This document shows positions 16,486 to 23,948 of a stretch of DNA of 50,560 bases, piece after piece; the first letter of the stretch is position 1, and the number at the start of each line of letters is the position of its first letter. The position numbers were made by a program, and so were the translations under genes. The notes beneath the pieces are model-generated. The model did not search any database, was not told the DNA's origin, and saw only the letters and a program-made list of their open reading frames with translations. This DNA is from an uncultured Lachnospiraceae bacterium (GTDB lineage: Bacteria; Bacillota; Clostridia; Lachnospirales; Lachnospiraceae): the NCBI GenBank assembly GCA_959022495.1, contig CAUEYX010000022.1, positions 1 to 50,560 of the forward strand. The letters are read 5' to 3'.

Positions 16486-16767
16486 ATGGAACAGGATATT
16501 TTAAGCCAGCTTTATTACGGAAAGATCGTGCCGTGGGAAAACCAGAACGATAAGACACCGGAGATGGAAGCCGTCAGCGAACAGATCGACCAGGATATCG
16601 AAAGCCTGAAAAAGATGCTGGACAGTAAGGGGAAGACAATCTTGGAATGCCTGCTGGATAACAGTGCGGAGCTGGAACGGTGGCTGGTCTGCGAGGGATT
16701 CAAGGACGGATTCCGGCTAGGGGTGCAGCTTGTGGCTGCCGGAATGGGCGGCGTCAATAAGGTGTAA
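16486..16767 (+). CDS. DUF6809-like small protein
   Basis: The 93-residue product fits the DUF6809 pattern: N-terminal ILSQLYYGKIVPWE, a helical middle, and a C-terminal EGFKDGFRLGVQLVAAGM helix. The family is widespread in clostridial mobile elements and has no assigned function. The ATG directly follows the previous stop, with GGGGAGGAA as ribosome site, so it belongs to the same operon as the DUF4314 gene. A repeated regulatory module begins at its stop codon. Confidence 0.7.
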   Translation: MEQDILSQLYYGKIVPWENQNDKTPEMEAVSEQIDQDIESLKKMLDSKGKTILECLLDNSAELERWLVCEGFKDGFRLGVQLVAAGMGGVNKV

Positions 16768-16880
16768 AATACACAAAATTCGCCGCAAATCATTGTGTAA
16801 TATATTCCTCCGAATTGACTTGCTATTATCCTCTTTTAGAGCGAATATGTGTACACCGAAAGGGAAAACACACAAAACGG
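16768..16880 (+). promoter_or_regulatory. Repeated promoter module before the amidoligase gene
   Basis: The module has three parts: an inverted repeat TACACAA/TTGTGTA (16770-16776 with 16793-16799), a promoter-like TTGACTTGCTATTAT (16815-16829) containing an extended -10 box, and a conserved leader TTTAGAGCGAATATGTGTAC followed by ACCGAAAGGGAAAACA. Matching modules precede the genes at 18774 and 19656, and the promoter-leader part precedes the recombinase at 40346. The spacing between TTGACT and TAGAGC is 16 bases in every full copy. Confidence 0.7.
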
Positions 16881-16889
16881 AGGAAAACC

Positions 16890-17840
16890 ATGAACGAGAA
16901 AATCGCAAGACAAATCGAGGAAATGAAAAAGCAGACCATCGGTGTTGAGGTCGAGATGAACTGCATTGCAAGGAGCAAGGCAACGAAGATTGCCGCCGAC
17001 TTCTTCGGAACAGGACGCCACGAATACACAGCCCGCCGCAACGGGTACGAAACCTACTGCGCTTGGGATAGCGAGGGACGCGAGTGGAAATTCCAAAAAG
17101 ACGTCAGCATTGCGGGACCGGACAGCGAAAAGTGCGAGCTGGTAACCCCAATCCTGACCTACGCAGACATCGAAACCCTGCAGGAGCTTATCCGCAGGCT
17201 GCGCCACGCCGGAGCAAAAAGCGACGCCACGAGAGGATGCGGAGTCCACATTCACATAGGAGCAAAGGGACACACGCCGCAGACTCTACGGAACCTTGCC
17301 AACATCATGGCAAGCCATGAAAGCCTGATCGCGGATGCCTTAAACCTCGACAGGGGCAGGATGAACCACTACTGCCGCACGGTTGATCCACGGTTTTTGG
17401 AGGAGATCAACCGCAGGAAACCGACCACGATGTCAGCATTGGCAGACATTTGGTACACCTCGCAGGGAGCAAACTACGTCAGAAGCCAGCACTACAACGA
17501 CAGCCGCTACCATATGCTCAACTACCATGCAACCTTTACAAAGGGAACGGTTGAATTCCGGCTTTTCCAATTTGACGCTCCGGTAAATGGTAAGCGGAAC
17601 GGCCTCCACGCAGGGCAGCTCAAGAGCTACATTCAGCTTTGCCTTGCACTGAGCCAGATGGCAAAGACGGTAAAGACGGCAAGCCCGAAACCGCAGCAGA
17701 ATGAGAATCCGAAATACGCCATGAGAACCTGGCTCCTTCGCCTGGGATTCATCGGGGACGAATTCAAGACCGCAAGGGAAATCCTCACAAAACGCCTTGA
17801 CGGAGACGCCTCCTTCAGAAACGGCAGGGCAGCCGCTTGA
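16890..17840 (+). CDS. Amidoligase family enzyme
   Basis: The 316-residue product matches the amidoligase_2 family, ATP-dependent carboxylate-amine ligases with a glutamine-synthetase-like fold. Visible motifs: TIGVEVEMNCI near residue 18 (metal-binding Glu), WKFQKDVSI (Lys of the substrate strand), ELVTPILTYADIETL, GCGVHIHIGAKGHT with two metal-ligand His near 115, and GTVEFRLFQFDAP (catalytic Glu-x-Arg). Family members join an amino group to a carboxylate on peptides or small molecules; the substrate here is unknown. The C-terminal 45 residues are a module shared with the protein at 15381. ATG 16890 follows CGGAGG. The downstream gamma-glutamylcyclotransferase gene is a known partner of this family. 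Confidence 0.85.
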   Translation: MNEKIARQIEEMKKQTIGVEVEMNCIARSKATKIAADFFGTGRHEYTARRNGYETYCAWDSEGREWKFQKDVSIAGPDSEKCELVTPILTYADIETLQELIRRLRHAGAKSDATRGCGVHIHIGAKGHTPQTLRNLANIMASHESLIADALNLDRGRMNHYCRTVDPRFLEEINRRKPTTMSALADIWYTSQGANYVRSQHYNDSRYHMLNYHATFTKGTVEFRLFQFDAPVNGKRNGLHAGQLKSYIQLCLALSQMAKTVKTASPKPQQNENPKYAMRTWLLRLGFIGDEFKTAREILTKRLDGDASFRNGRAAA

Positions 17841-17847
17841 AGGACCC

Positions 17848-17937
17848 GCAGGAGTTAGCCTCCTGCCACCTTACCCAACTGTTGAAAACAGTTTGACCGC
17901 TTCGGCGGTCTTAAGGTGGTAGAAGGGTGACCCCTTC
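17848..17937 (+). ncRNA. Candidate structured RNA leader with three-way junction
   Basis: Four stems are visible. The first is GCAGGAG/CTCCTGC (17848-17854 with 17860-17866). An outer stem, CCACCTTA/TAAGGTGG (17866-17873 with 17912-17919), encloses two hairpins: AACTGTT-GAA-AACAGTT (17877-17893) and GACCGC-TTCG-GCGGTC (17895-17910). The fourth is GAAGGG/CCCTTC (17922-17927 with 17932-17937), just before the AAGGA ribosome site of the next gene. It fills almost the whole gap between the amidoligase and cyclotransferase genes and could be a cis-regulatory RNA, a processing site or a stable small RNA. No match to a riboswitch or ribozyme that I know. Confidence 0.6.
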
Positions 17938-17956
17938 GGAAAGGACGGAAACCACT

Positions 17957-18448
17957 ATGGAAAAAAGATATTATATCGCTTACGGAAGCAATTTGAACAT
18001 TCCGCAGATGCGGATGAGATGCCCAGGGGCAAGGATCATCGGCACTTCGGAGATCAAGGATTATCAGCTTTTGTTTAAGGGCAGCAAGACAGGCTCTTAC
18101 CTGACTATCGAGCCGAAGAAAGGCAGCAGGGTTCCGGTGGCAGCATGGGAAGTCACAGCGGAGGATGAAGCGGCGCTTGACCGCTATGAGGGCTATCCCA
18201 CTTTTTATTACAAAAAAGAAATGAAGCTGCCGATTACAGGCATCCGCTCCGGCAAGGTCAGAATCCGAAACACCTTCGTATACATCATGCATGAGGATCG
18301 GCCGCTGGGACTGCCGAGCAGCTATTACCTCAGAACCTGCATGGCAGGATACCGCAGCTTTGGATTTGACGAGAAGTTCCTCAAATGGGCCTATATTGAC
18401 AGCGGGATGGAGCTGGAAGAAACAGGAGGACTGGATGATGAAGATTGA
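17957..18448 (+). CDS. Gamma-glutamylcyclotransferase (AIG2-like)
   Basis: The 163-residue product has the gamma-glutamylcyclotransferase fold signature YIAYGSNLNIPQMRMRCPGA (about 5-24), the substrate-binding loop, and WEVTAEDEAALDRYEGYP with the expected catalytic acidic residue (Glu near 75-81). Family members cleave gamma-glutamyl-amine bonds, releasing 5-oxoproline. Being next to an amidoligase suggests that it hydrolyses or edits the amide product made there, a pairing proposed for this enzyme group. The start follows AAAGGACGG at a somewhat long spacing, downstream of a branched RNA-like structure. The next gene starts inside its 3' end. Confidence 0.88.
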   Translation: MEKRYYIAYGSNLNIPQMRMRCPGARIIGTSEIKDYQLLFKGSKTGSYLTIEPKKGSRVPVAAWEVTAEDEAALDRYEGYPTFYYKKEMKLPITGIRSGKVRIRNTFVYIMHEDRPLGLPSSYYLRTCMAGYRSFGFDEKFLKWAYIDSGMELEETGGLDDED

Positions 18449-18641
18449 TGCAAACACACGGATTAGAATATGCCCGCGATGCGGGAACGCCTATCATGGC
18501 GCTCCTGCCCTTTCCAGGGCAGATAACGAAACGCTTATCTGCCCGGACTGTGGTACCAGGGAGGCTCTGGAGAGCATCGGCGTGGATGAGAAAGAGCAGG
18601 AACTGATACTGGATGCCATACACCGTTCCGGGCAGGTATAG
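18438..18641 (+). CDS. Small double-CxxC zinc ribbon protein
   Basis: The 67-residue protein has a zinc ribbon: CPRCGNAY near residues 11-18 and CPDCGTREAL near 38-47. It then has a short acidic helix (VDEKEQELILDAIHRSG). Such small ribbons bind nucleic acid or protein. It begins 11 bases inside the cyclotransferase gene; AGGAGG lies eight bases before the ATG at 18438. Coupling to the amidoligase-cyclotransferase pair suggests that all three are co-expressed. The stop is followed at once by another copy of the repeated promoter module. Confidence 0.75.
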   Translation: MKIDANTRIRICPRCGNAYHGAPALSRADNETLICPDCGTREALESIGVDEKEQELILDAIHRSGQV

Positions 18642-18760
18642 AATACACAATTTCCTCCGCAGATGTTTGTGCAGCTTATGCTCTGAATTGACTTGATAAA
18701 ATGTGCTTTTAGAGCGAATATGTGTACTACCGAAAGGGAAAACACAACGAAAACGGAGGA
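18642..18760 (+). promoter_or_regulatory. Repeated promoter module, copy before the gene at 18774
   Basis: This copy has the order described for the copy at 16768: ATACACAA with an imperfect TTTGTGCA partner (18643-18672), TTGACTTGATAAAAT (18688-18702) with an extended -10 box, and leader TTTTAGAGCGAATATGTGTA (18707-18726) followed by CTACCGAAAGGGAAAACA. It separates the zinc ribbon gene from the next gene. Confidence 0.7.
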
Positions 18761-18773
18761 CACAGAAACAGAA

Positions 18774-19139
18774 ATGAAAACAAGGATTGAAATTTTGGAG
18801 AACGCAGCAAAGAACGGCACAGGATACGCAGACCTTGGCATTAACCCGACTTTTGGGGCGGCTTACTTTTACAGCCTTGAGGCCGGAAACGATTTGATCA
18901 ACTTCGATGAGGTCATTTGGGATTATGACATCGACCCGATTCTTGCGGACTGCCGGAAATTTGGGATTACGGAATTCACTATCTCAAGCACCTTTTCAAG
19001 CCTCATCACAACGATTGCCCTGCTTGAAGAAAAGGGCTGCAAACTGGAAGGTCTTGTGAAAATTAAAAGCCGGTACACGGATTTCCGCACAGGCGAAAAA
19101 GAAAGCATCCCTGCATTCAAGATGAGTATTGGGGAATAA
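18774..19139 (+). CDS. Unknown accessory protein of 121 residues
   Basis: I do not recognise this protein. It begins MKTRIEILENAAKNGTGYAD, has a mixed alpha/beta look (INFDEVIWDYDIDPILADCR, FTISSTFSSLITTIALLEEK) and ends with a short beta stretch. The ribosome site ACGGAGGA is about 13 bases before the ATG, longer than usual, but no better start exists. It is the first gene after a full copy of the repeated promoter module, and its composition matches the phage. Its neighbours are similar small proteins, so it is probably an accessory rather than a structural protein. Confidence 0.65.
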   Translation: MKTRIEILENAAKNGTGYADLGINPTFGAAYFYSLEAGNDLINFDEVIWDYDIDPILADCRKFGITEFTISSTFSSLITTIALLEEKGCKLEGLVKIKSRYTDFRTGEKESIPAFKMSIGE

Positions 19140-19190
19140 GAACTGGATGAGTTTTTTAGCAGACCGAAAAGAAAAACGGAGGAAAAGACT

Positions 19191-19466
19191 ATGACAATCA
19201 ACGAAGCGATGGAAAAATACCGGCTGCCGAACCCGGCTACCCCGGAGGATTTGGAATGCAGATGGGATAAGCTGCTGACCTTTGGAGACAAGGTTGTGCT
19301 TGCGGGGCATTACTACAGCGGCATCAATAAACCCTGCTACTTTGGGGCGACATACGAGTTCCTTACGGACGACCATACCTGCGAGGGGATGATCGGGCTG
19401 AAAGCCGCCAGCGAGGTGGAGTTTAAAGACAACGGCCACGCAATCGCCTGGGCAATGCAGCAATAA
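19191..19466 (+). CDS. Unknown accessory protein of 91 residues
   Basis: No known domain is recognised. The sequence MTINEAMEKYRLPNPATPED is followed by a compact beta-rich part (FGDKVVLAGHYYSGINKPCY, FGATYEFLTDDHTCEGM) with three cysteines. CGGAGGAAAAG precedes the ATG. The 50-base leader contains ACCGAAAAGAAAAACGGAGG, a fragment of the leader seen in the repeated promoter modules, so this gene may share their regulation. A full module follows its stop codon. Confidence 0.6.
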   Translation: MTINEAMEKYRLPNPATPEDLECRWDKLLTFGDKVVLAGHYYSGINKPCYFGATYEFLTDDHTCEGMIGLKAASEVEFKDNGHAIAWAMQQ

Positions 19467-19528
19467 GCTGGCAGAAAGACATATCGGCGCAGGAGCCAAA
19501 GACTTTAACACCGCATACGCGCCGGTAT

Positions 19529-19650
19529 AAAATACACAGATTTCCCTCCGGATATTTGTGTAGATTATGGCGCAGGATTGACTTGATAATATCCGCATTT
19601 AGAGCGAATATGTGTACACCGAAAGGGAAAACAAAGAAAAACGGAGGTAC
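19529..19650 (+). promoter_or_regulatory. Repeated promoter module, copy before the gene at 19656
   Basis: The inverted repeat arms are ATACACA (19532-19538) and TTGTGTA (about 19556-19562). They are followed by TTGACTTGATAATAT (19578-19592), the leader TTTAGAGCGAATATGTGTAC and ACCGAAAGGGAAAACA, then CGGAGG. The full module is about 120 bases, like the copies at 16768 and 18642. Confidence 0.7.
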
Positions 19651-19655
19651 ACACC

Positions 19656-19994
19656 ATGAAAAATATTTACGCAATGCGAGAGGGATTTTGCCTGAGAGAG
19701 TACAACACAGCCATCACAAGGAGCGATTTTGAGGCGCTTTTTACAAAGACAAGGGAGCAGATCCGGTTTACCTTTAACGGCTGGGATGGCAAGAGCTACG
19801 ACGGGGAAAGCCGGAGTGCCAGGGTTTACCGCACCAGCAAGGAAGGCTTTGAAGAAGCCAGGTTTGTAAAGGTAGGGAAAGCCCTTTGCTACATTGACGA
19901 GGACAGCAGCGTCCTGGAAAAGGCTACCGGAGAGTTCCACAAGGAAGCGGAGTGGCTGGTGGATGTCCTCGGGCAGAGTAAGGAAGATGACTAA
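19656..19994 (+). CDS. Unknown accessory protein of 112 residues
   Basis: The protein begins MKNIYAMREGFCLREYNTAI and continues with FTFNGWDGKSYDGESRSARV and a C-terminal acidic helix (EWLVDVLGQSKEDD). I recognise no family. It has an ACGGAGG ribosome site at good spacing, directly downstream of a complete repeated promoter module. With the genes at 18774, 19191 and 20010 it forms a run of small genes just before terL, a position where phages often keep host-interaction genes. Confidence 0.65.
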   Translation: MKNIYAMREGFCLREYNTAITRSDFEALFTKTREQIRFTFNGWDGKSYDGESRSARVYRTSKEGFEEARFVKVGKALCYIDEDSSVLEKATGEFHKEAEWLVDVLGQSKEDD

Positions 19995-20009
19995 GGAGGA
20001 CAAGGATTG

Positions 20010-20195
20010 ATGTACGAAACATATAAGGGATACGAGATTAGAGTAAGCTGGAACGATGAAACATTTGGATTTGACTTCTCCGTGCGGGATAAAAATGGGG
20101 AGAAGATTGCCTGCAGCGAGGCATCCTACTTTTATGACAGCAATGCGCTGAAGGCGGCGAAAGAGGCCGTGGATCAGAAAATAAACGAAGAATAA
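20010..20195 (+). CDS. Small unknown protein of 61 residues
   Basis: The protein (MYETYKGYEIRVSWNDETFG, FDFSVRDKNGEKI, then a C-terminal helix ALKAAKEAVDQKINEE) looks like a small beta-beta-alpha domain of a kind common in phage and plasmid hypothetical genes. AAGGAGGA lies nine bases before the ATG at 20010; the TTG three bases upstream is less likely. It sits 15 bases after the preceding gene, so they are probably co-transcribed. No function is evident. Confidence 0.6.
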   Translation: MYETYKGYEIRVSWNDETFGFDFSVRDKNGEKIACSEASYFYDSNALKAAKEAVDQKINEE

Positions 20196-20267
20196 GCAGA
20201 TATTAAAATTGAACATTTCTGAGAACAGAGGCTGAAAGGCTTCTGTATCTCGTAGCAATAGATAGAC

Positions 20268-20294
20268 GGCTTGCCATAGGGCAGGCCCATTTTT
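20268..20294 (+). terminator. Terminator-like hairpin before terL
   Basis: GGCTTGCC (20268-20275) pairs with GGCAGGCC (20280-20287, one G-T pair) around an ATAG loop, followed by CATTTTT. It closes the accessory island and may attenuate read-through into terL, whose own ribosome site is AAGGAGGTGG. Confidence 0.6.
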
Positions 20295-20322
20295 ATGCCA
20301 TTTTTTAAGGAGGTGGAGGGCA

Positions 20323-21924
20323 TTGCGGAAACTGAAACGATACAAACCGACCAGGTTCAAGGCAAAGGACTCGGTGTATGACAGGGAGCTGGCGGATTAC
20401 GCGGTCAGCTTTATCGAGTGCCTCTGCCATACGAAAGGTACCTGGGCGGGAAAGCCCTTTGAACTGATCGACTGGCAGGAGCAGATCATCCGTGACCTTT
20501 TTGGAACCATCAAGCCCAACGGTTACCGCCAGTTCAATACCGCATACATCGAAATCCCGAAGAAACAGGGGAAATCGGAACTTGCCGCTGCGGTAGCCTT
20601 ACTTCTCTGTTGCGGGGATGGGGAGGAACGGGCTGAGGTGTACGGCTGTGCCGCCGACCGGCAGCAGGCCACCATTGTTTTCGATGTGGCGGCGGATATG
20701 GTGCGGATGTGCCCTGCCCTTTCCAAGCGGGTAAAGATTCTGGCATCCCAGAAGCGGATCATCTACACGCCGACCAATTCCTTTTACCAGGTGCTTTCCG
20801 CGGAGGCGTACTCCAAGCACGGTTTCAACATCCACGGGGTGGTGTTTGATGAGCTGCATACCCAGCCGAACCGGAAATTGTTTGACGTCATGACGAAAGG
20901 CTCCGGGGACGCCCGGATGCAGCCTTTGTATTTCCTTATTACCACGGCGGGGACGGATACCCATTCCATCTGTTATGAGACACACCAGAAGGCCAAAGAC
21001 ATCCTGGAGGGGCGCAAAGCAGACCCGACCTTTTATCCCGTGATCTACGGCGCGGAGGAGACGGACGACTGGACGGACCCGAAGGTGTGGAAAAAGGCCA
21101 ACCCTTCCCTGGACATTACCGTGGGGATGGATAAGGTCAAAGCCGCCTGTGAGTCGGCGAAACAGAATCCGGGAGAGGAAAATTCCTTCCGGCAGCTTCG
21201 GCTCAACCAGTGGGTAAAACAGGCAGTGCGCTGGATGCCGATGGAAAAGTGGGACGCCTGCGCCTTCCCGGTCTCCGAGGATGACCTGGAAGGCCGTGTG
21301 TGTTACGGCGGTCTGGACCTGTCCTCCACCACAGACATCACGGCCTTTGTCCTGGTGTTCCCTCCGATGGACGAGGAGGACAAATACTGCATCCTCCCCT
21401 ATTTCTGGATACCGGAGGAAACCCTGGAACTGCGCGTCCGGCGGGACCATGTCCCCTACGATGTGTGGGAGCGCCAGGGGAAGCTCATGACCACGGAAGG
21501 GAACGTGGTGCATTACGGCTACATCGAGAAATTCATTGAACGCCTGGGGGAACGGTTCAACATCCGGGAGATTGCCTTTGACCGGTGGGGCGCTGTGCAG
21601 ATGGTGCAGAACCTGGAGGGCATGGGCTTTACAGTGGTTCCCTTTGGGCAGGGCTTTAAGGATATGTCCCCGCCGACCAAAGAGCTGATGAAGCTGACGT
21701 TGGAAGAAAAGATCGCCCACGGTGGCCATCCGGTGCTGCGGTGGATGATGGATAACATCTTCATCCGCACAGACCCGGCGGGCAATATCAAAGCAGATAA
21801 GGAAAAATCCACGGAGAAGATTGACGGGGCCATTGCCACCATCATGGGGCTTGACCGGGCAATCCGCTGTGGGAACGAATCAGGAGCCTCCGTCTATGAC
21901 AGCCGGGGGCTGCTTGTATTTTAA
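20323..21924 (+). CDS. terL: Terminase large subunit
   Basis: The 533-residue packaging motor has an N-terminal ATPase and C-terminal RNase H-like nuclease. Walker A is IEIPKKQGKSELAAAV (about 75-90), Walker B is VVFDELHTQP (about 173-182) and the motif III-like segment is FLITTAGTDT. Nuclease acidic positions are in YGGLDLSSTTDITAF (about 327), IAFDRWGAVQM (about 417) and a late Asp in EKIDGAIATIMGLDRA. It packages DNA into the prohead through the portal encoded next. It starts with TTG after AAGGAGGTGG. It is separated from terS by the accessory island, unlike the usual adjacent arrangement. Confidence 0.95.
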   Translation: MRKLKRYKPTRFKAKDSVYDRELADYAVSFIECLCHTKGTWAGKPFELIDWQEQIIRDLFGTIKPNGYRQFNTAYIEIPKKQGKSELAAAVALLLCCGDGEERAEVYGCAADRQQATIVFDVAADMVRMCPALSKRVKILASQKRIIYTPTNSFYQVLSAEAYSKHGFNIHGVVFDELHTQPNRKLFDVMTKGSGDARMQPLYFLITTAGTDTHSICYETHQKAKDILEGRKADPTFYPVIYGAEETDDWTDPKVWKKANPSLDITVGMDKVKAACESAKQNPGEENSFRQLRLNQWVKQAVRWMPMEKWDACAFPVSEDDLEGRVCYGGLDLSSTTDITAFVLVFPPMDEEDKYCILPYFWIPEETLELRVRRDHVPYDVWERQGKLMTTEGNVVHYGYIEKFIERLGERFNIREIAFDRWGAVQMVQNLEGMGFTVVPFGQGFKDMSPPTKELMKLTLEEKIAHGGHPVLRWMMDNIFIRTDPAGNIKADKEKSTEKIDGAIATIMGLDRAIRCGNESGASVYDSRGLLVF

Positions 21925-21942
21925 GAAGGGAGCGTGACAGAT

Positions 21943-23310
21943 ATGGGATTTTTCAGCGGGCTATTTCGATCTAGGGACGCCCCGAAGAACCGTACCAGCG
22001 GCAGCGCCTACAGTTTTTTCATGGGAGGCAGCACCAGCGGGAAACGGGTAAACGAGCGTTCCGCCATGCAGATGACGGCGGTGTACTCCTGCGTCCGCAT
22101 CCTCTCTGAGGCGGTGGCAGGGCTGCCGCTGCACCTTTACCGGTATACGGAGAACGGAGGAAAGGAAAAAGCAGTGGAACATCCGCTGTATTTCCTGCTC
22201 CATGATGAGCCGAACCCGGAGATGACCTCTTTTGTGTTCCGGGAAACATTGATGACACACCTGCTCCTGTGGGGCAATGCTTATGCGCAGATCATCCGCA
22301 ACGGCAAAGGGGAAATCCTGGCGCTGTATCCGCTGATGCCGGACCGCATGACGGTGGACCGGGATGATAAGGGGCGGCTGTATTACGAATACCTGGTCAG
22401 CAATGAGGATGCGCCCACTATGAAGGGCAGCACCGTGCGGCTGCAGCCCTCCGACGTGCTGCATATCCCAGGGCTTGGGTTTGACGGGCTGGTGGGGTAT
22501 TCCCCCATCGCAATGGCGAAGAATGCCATCGGCATGGCGATCGCCTGTGAGGAATATGGGGCGAAGTTCTTCGCCAACGGTGCACAGCCCAGCGGCGTAC
22601 TGGAGCATCCGGGGACCATCAAGGACCCCAGCCGTGTGAGGGAAAGCTGGACACAGACCTTCGGCGGCAGCCAGAACGCCAATAAGGTGGCGGTGCTGGA
22701 GGAGGGCATGAAATACACGCCCATCTCCATTTCCCCGGAACAGGCGCAGTTCCTGGAGACGAGGAAGTTCCAGATCAATGAGATCGCCCGCATCTTCCGT
22801 GTGCCTCCGCACATGGTGGGCGACCTGGAAAAGAGCAGCTTTTCCAATATCGAGCAGCAGTCGCTGGAGTTCGTGAAATACACCCTGGACCCTTGGGTAT
22901 CCCGGTGGGAGCAGGGCATGGTGCGTTCCCTGCTGGCTGCGGAGGAAAAGAAGGAGTATTTTATCAAATTTAACGTGGATGGGCTTTTGCGCGGGGATTA
23001 CCAGAGCCGGATGAACGGGTATGCCATCGGGCGGCAGAACGGCTGGATGAGCGCCAATGACATCCGGGAGTTAGAGAACCTGGACCGTATCCCGGAGGAG
23101 CTGGGAGGCGACTTGTACCTCATCAACGGCAACATGACCAAACTGGAGGATGCAGGCATCTTTGCGGCAGGGGCAGCCACGGAGGAAGGAAAGGAGGAAG
23201 AATCCGATGAAGAGATTCTGGAGATGGAAGAACCAGACGGCGGGGCAGACACACCAGGAGGAGAGGACGCTGTTCCTAAACGGCACCATCGCAGAGGAAA
23301 GCTGGTTTGA
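21943..23310 (+). CDS. Portal protein, HK97 family
   Basis: The 455-residue protein has the HK97-type portal pattern: VNERSAMQMTAVYSCVRILS near 30, LPLHLYRY, RETLMTHLLLWGNAYAQIIR, FDGLVGYSPIAMAKNAIGMA, FQINEIARIFRVPPHMVGDL and the C-terminal wing SSFSNIEQQSLEFVKYTLDP. It forms the dodecameric ring through which DNA enters the head. The start is uncertain: ATG 21943 has a distant AAGAAGGG site, while GTG 21934 is very close to it. The 3' end overlaps the protease gene by 104 bases in another frame, so the acidic, Pro/Gly-rich C-terminal tail (EEESDEEILEMEEPDGG) is encoded by dual-use DNA. Confidence 0.93.
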   Translation: MGFFSGLFRSRDAPKNRTSGSAYSFFMGGSTSGKRVNERSAMQMTAVYSCVRILSEAVAGLPLHLYRYTENGGKEKAVEHPLYFLLHDEPNPEMTSFVFRETLMTHLLLWGNAYAQIIRNGKGEILALYPLMPDRMTVDRDDKGRLYYEYLVSNEDAPTMKGSTVRLQPSDVLHIPGLGFDGLVGYSPIAMAKNAIGMAIACEEYGAKFFANGAQPSGVLEHPGTIKDPSRVRESWTQTFGGSQNANKVAVLEEGMKYTPISISPEQAQFLETRKFQINEIARIFRVPPHMVGDLEKSSFSNIEQQSLEFVKYTLDPWVSRWEQGMVRSLLAAEEKKEYFIKFNVDGLLRGDYQSRMNGYAIGRQNGWMSANDIRELENLDRIPEELGGDLYLINGNMTKLEDAGIFAAGAATEEGKEEESDEEILEMEEPDGGADTPGGEDAVPKRHHRRGKLV

Positions 23311-23935
23311 CGATGACGTCACGCCCCAGCTTTTTAAGGATGAGTTAAATGCCGGGACCGGCGACATTACCGTCTGGATCAACAGCCCCGGCGGGGACTG
23401 CGTGGCAGCGGCACAGATCTACAACATGCTGATGGATTATCCCCACAACGTGACTGTAAAGATCGATGGCATTGCAGCAAGCGCAGCCTCGGTGATTGCG
23501 ATGGCCGGAACAAAGGTGCTGGTATCGCCGGTATCCATGCTGATGATCCATAACCCCATGACGGTGGCGATAGGCGATACCGCAGAGATGCAGAAAGCCA
23601 TCGAGATGCTTGGGAGTGTGAAGGACTCCATCATCAATGCCTACGAGATCAAGACCGGGCTGTCCCGGACGAAGCTGTCCCACCTGATGGACGCTGAGAC
23701 ATGGATGGACGCGAACAAGGCGGTGGAGCTTGGCTTTGCCGATGCGATCCTGCAGCGGGAGGATATCCCGGAGGACATGGAGCCGCCTGCGGTGTCCATG
23801 CTCTATTCGAAAGCCGCCGTGGTCAATTCCCTGATGGATAAGATCGCGGCGAAATGTATCACAAAACCGAAAAACGAACCCCAGGGCCGCTCTGTAGATA
23901 GCCTCTACAAGCGGCTCAATCTTTTGAAAAATTAA
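23207..23935 (+). CDS. Prohead protease, ClpP type
   Basis: The 242-residue protein is a ClpP-like serine protease. Ser92 lies in GIAASAASVIAMAG and His115 in MLMIHNP, with the Asp expected in the MDAETWMDANKAVELGF region near 165-170. INSPGGDCVAAAQIYNML forms the oxyanion-region motif. Phage members mature the prohead by cleaving the scaffold or the capsid delta domain. AAAGGAGGAAG precedes the ATG at 23207, which lies well inside the portal gene, implying coupled expression. The N-terminal extension before the fold is short and basic. Confidence 0.93.
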   Translation: MKRFWRWKNQTAGQTHQEERTLFLNGTIAEESWFDDDVTPQLFKDELNAGTGDITVWINSPGGDCVAAAQIYNMLMDYPHNVTVKIDGIAASAASVIAMAGTKVLVSPVSMLMIHNPMTVAIGDTAEMQKAIEMLGSVKDSIINAYEIKTGLSRTKLSHLMDAETWMDANKAVELGFADAILQREDIPEDMEPPAVSMLYSKAAVVNSLMDKIAAKCITKPKNEPQGRSVDSLYKRLNLLKN

Positions 23936-23948
23936 GGAGGATTTTGTT

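Noticed and set aside
17848..17937. Hammerhead ribozyme or known riboswitch
   Set aside because: The junction lacks the hammerhead CUGAUGA and GAAA core, and its two arms do not show the conserved loops of purine or cyclic-di-GMP riboswitches.
15313..19650. Repeated modules as a CRISPR array
   Set aside because: Copies are hundreds to thousands of bases apart with genes between them, and no cas gene is present.
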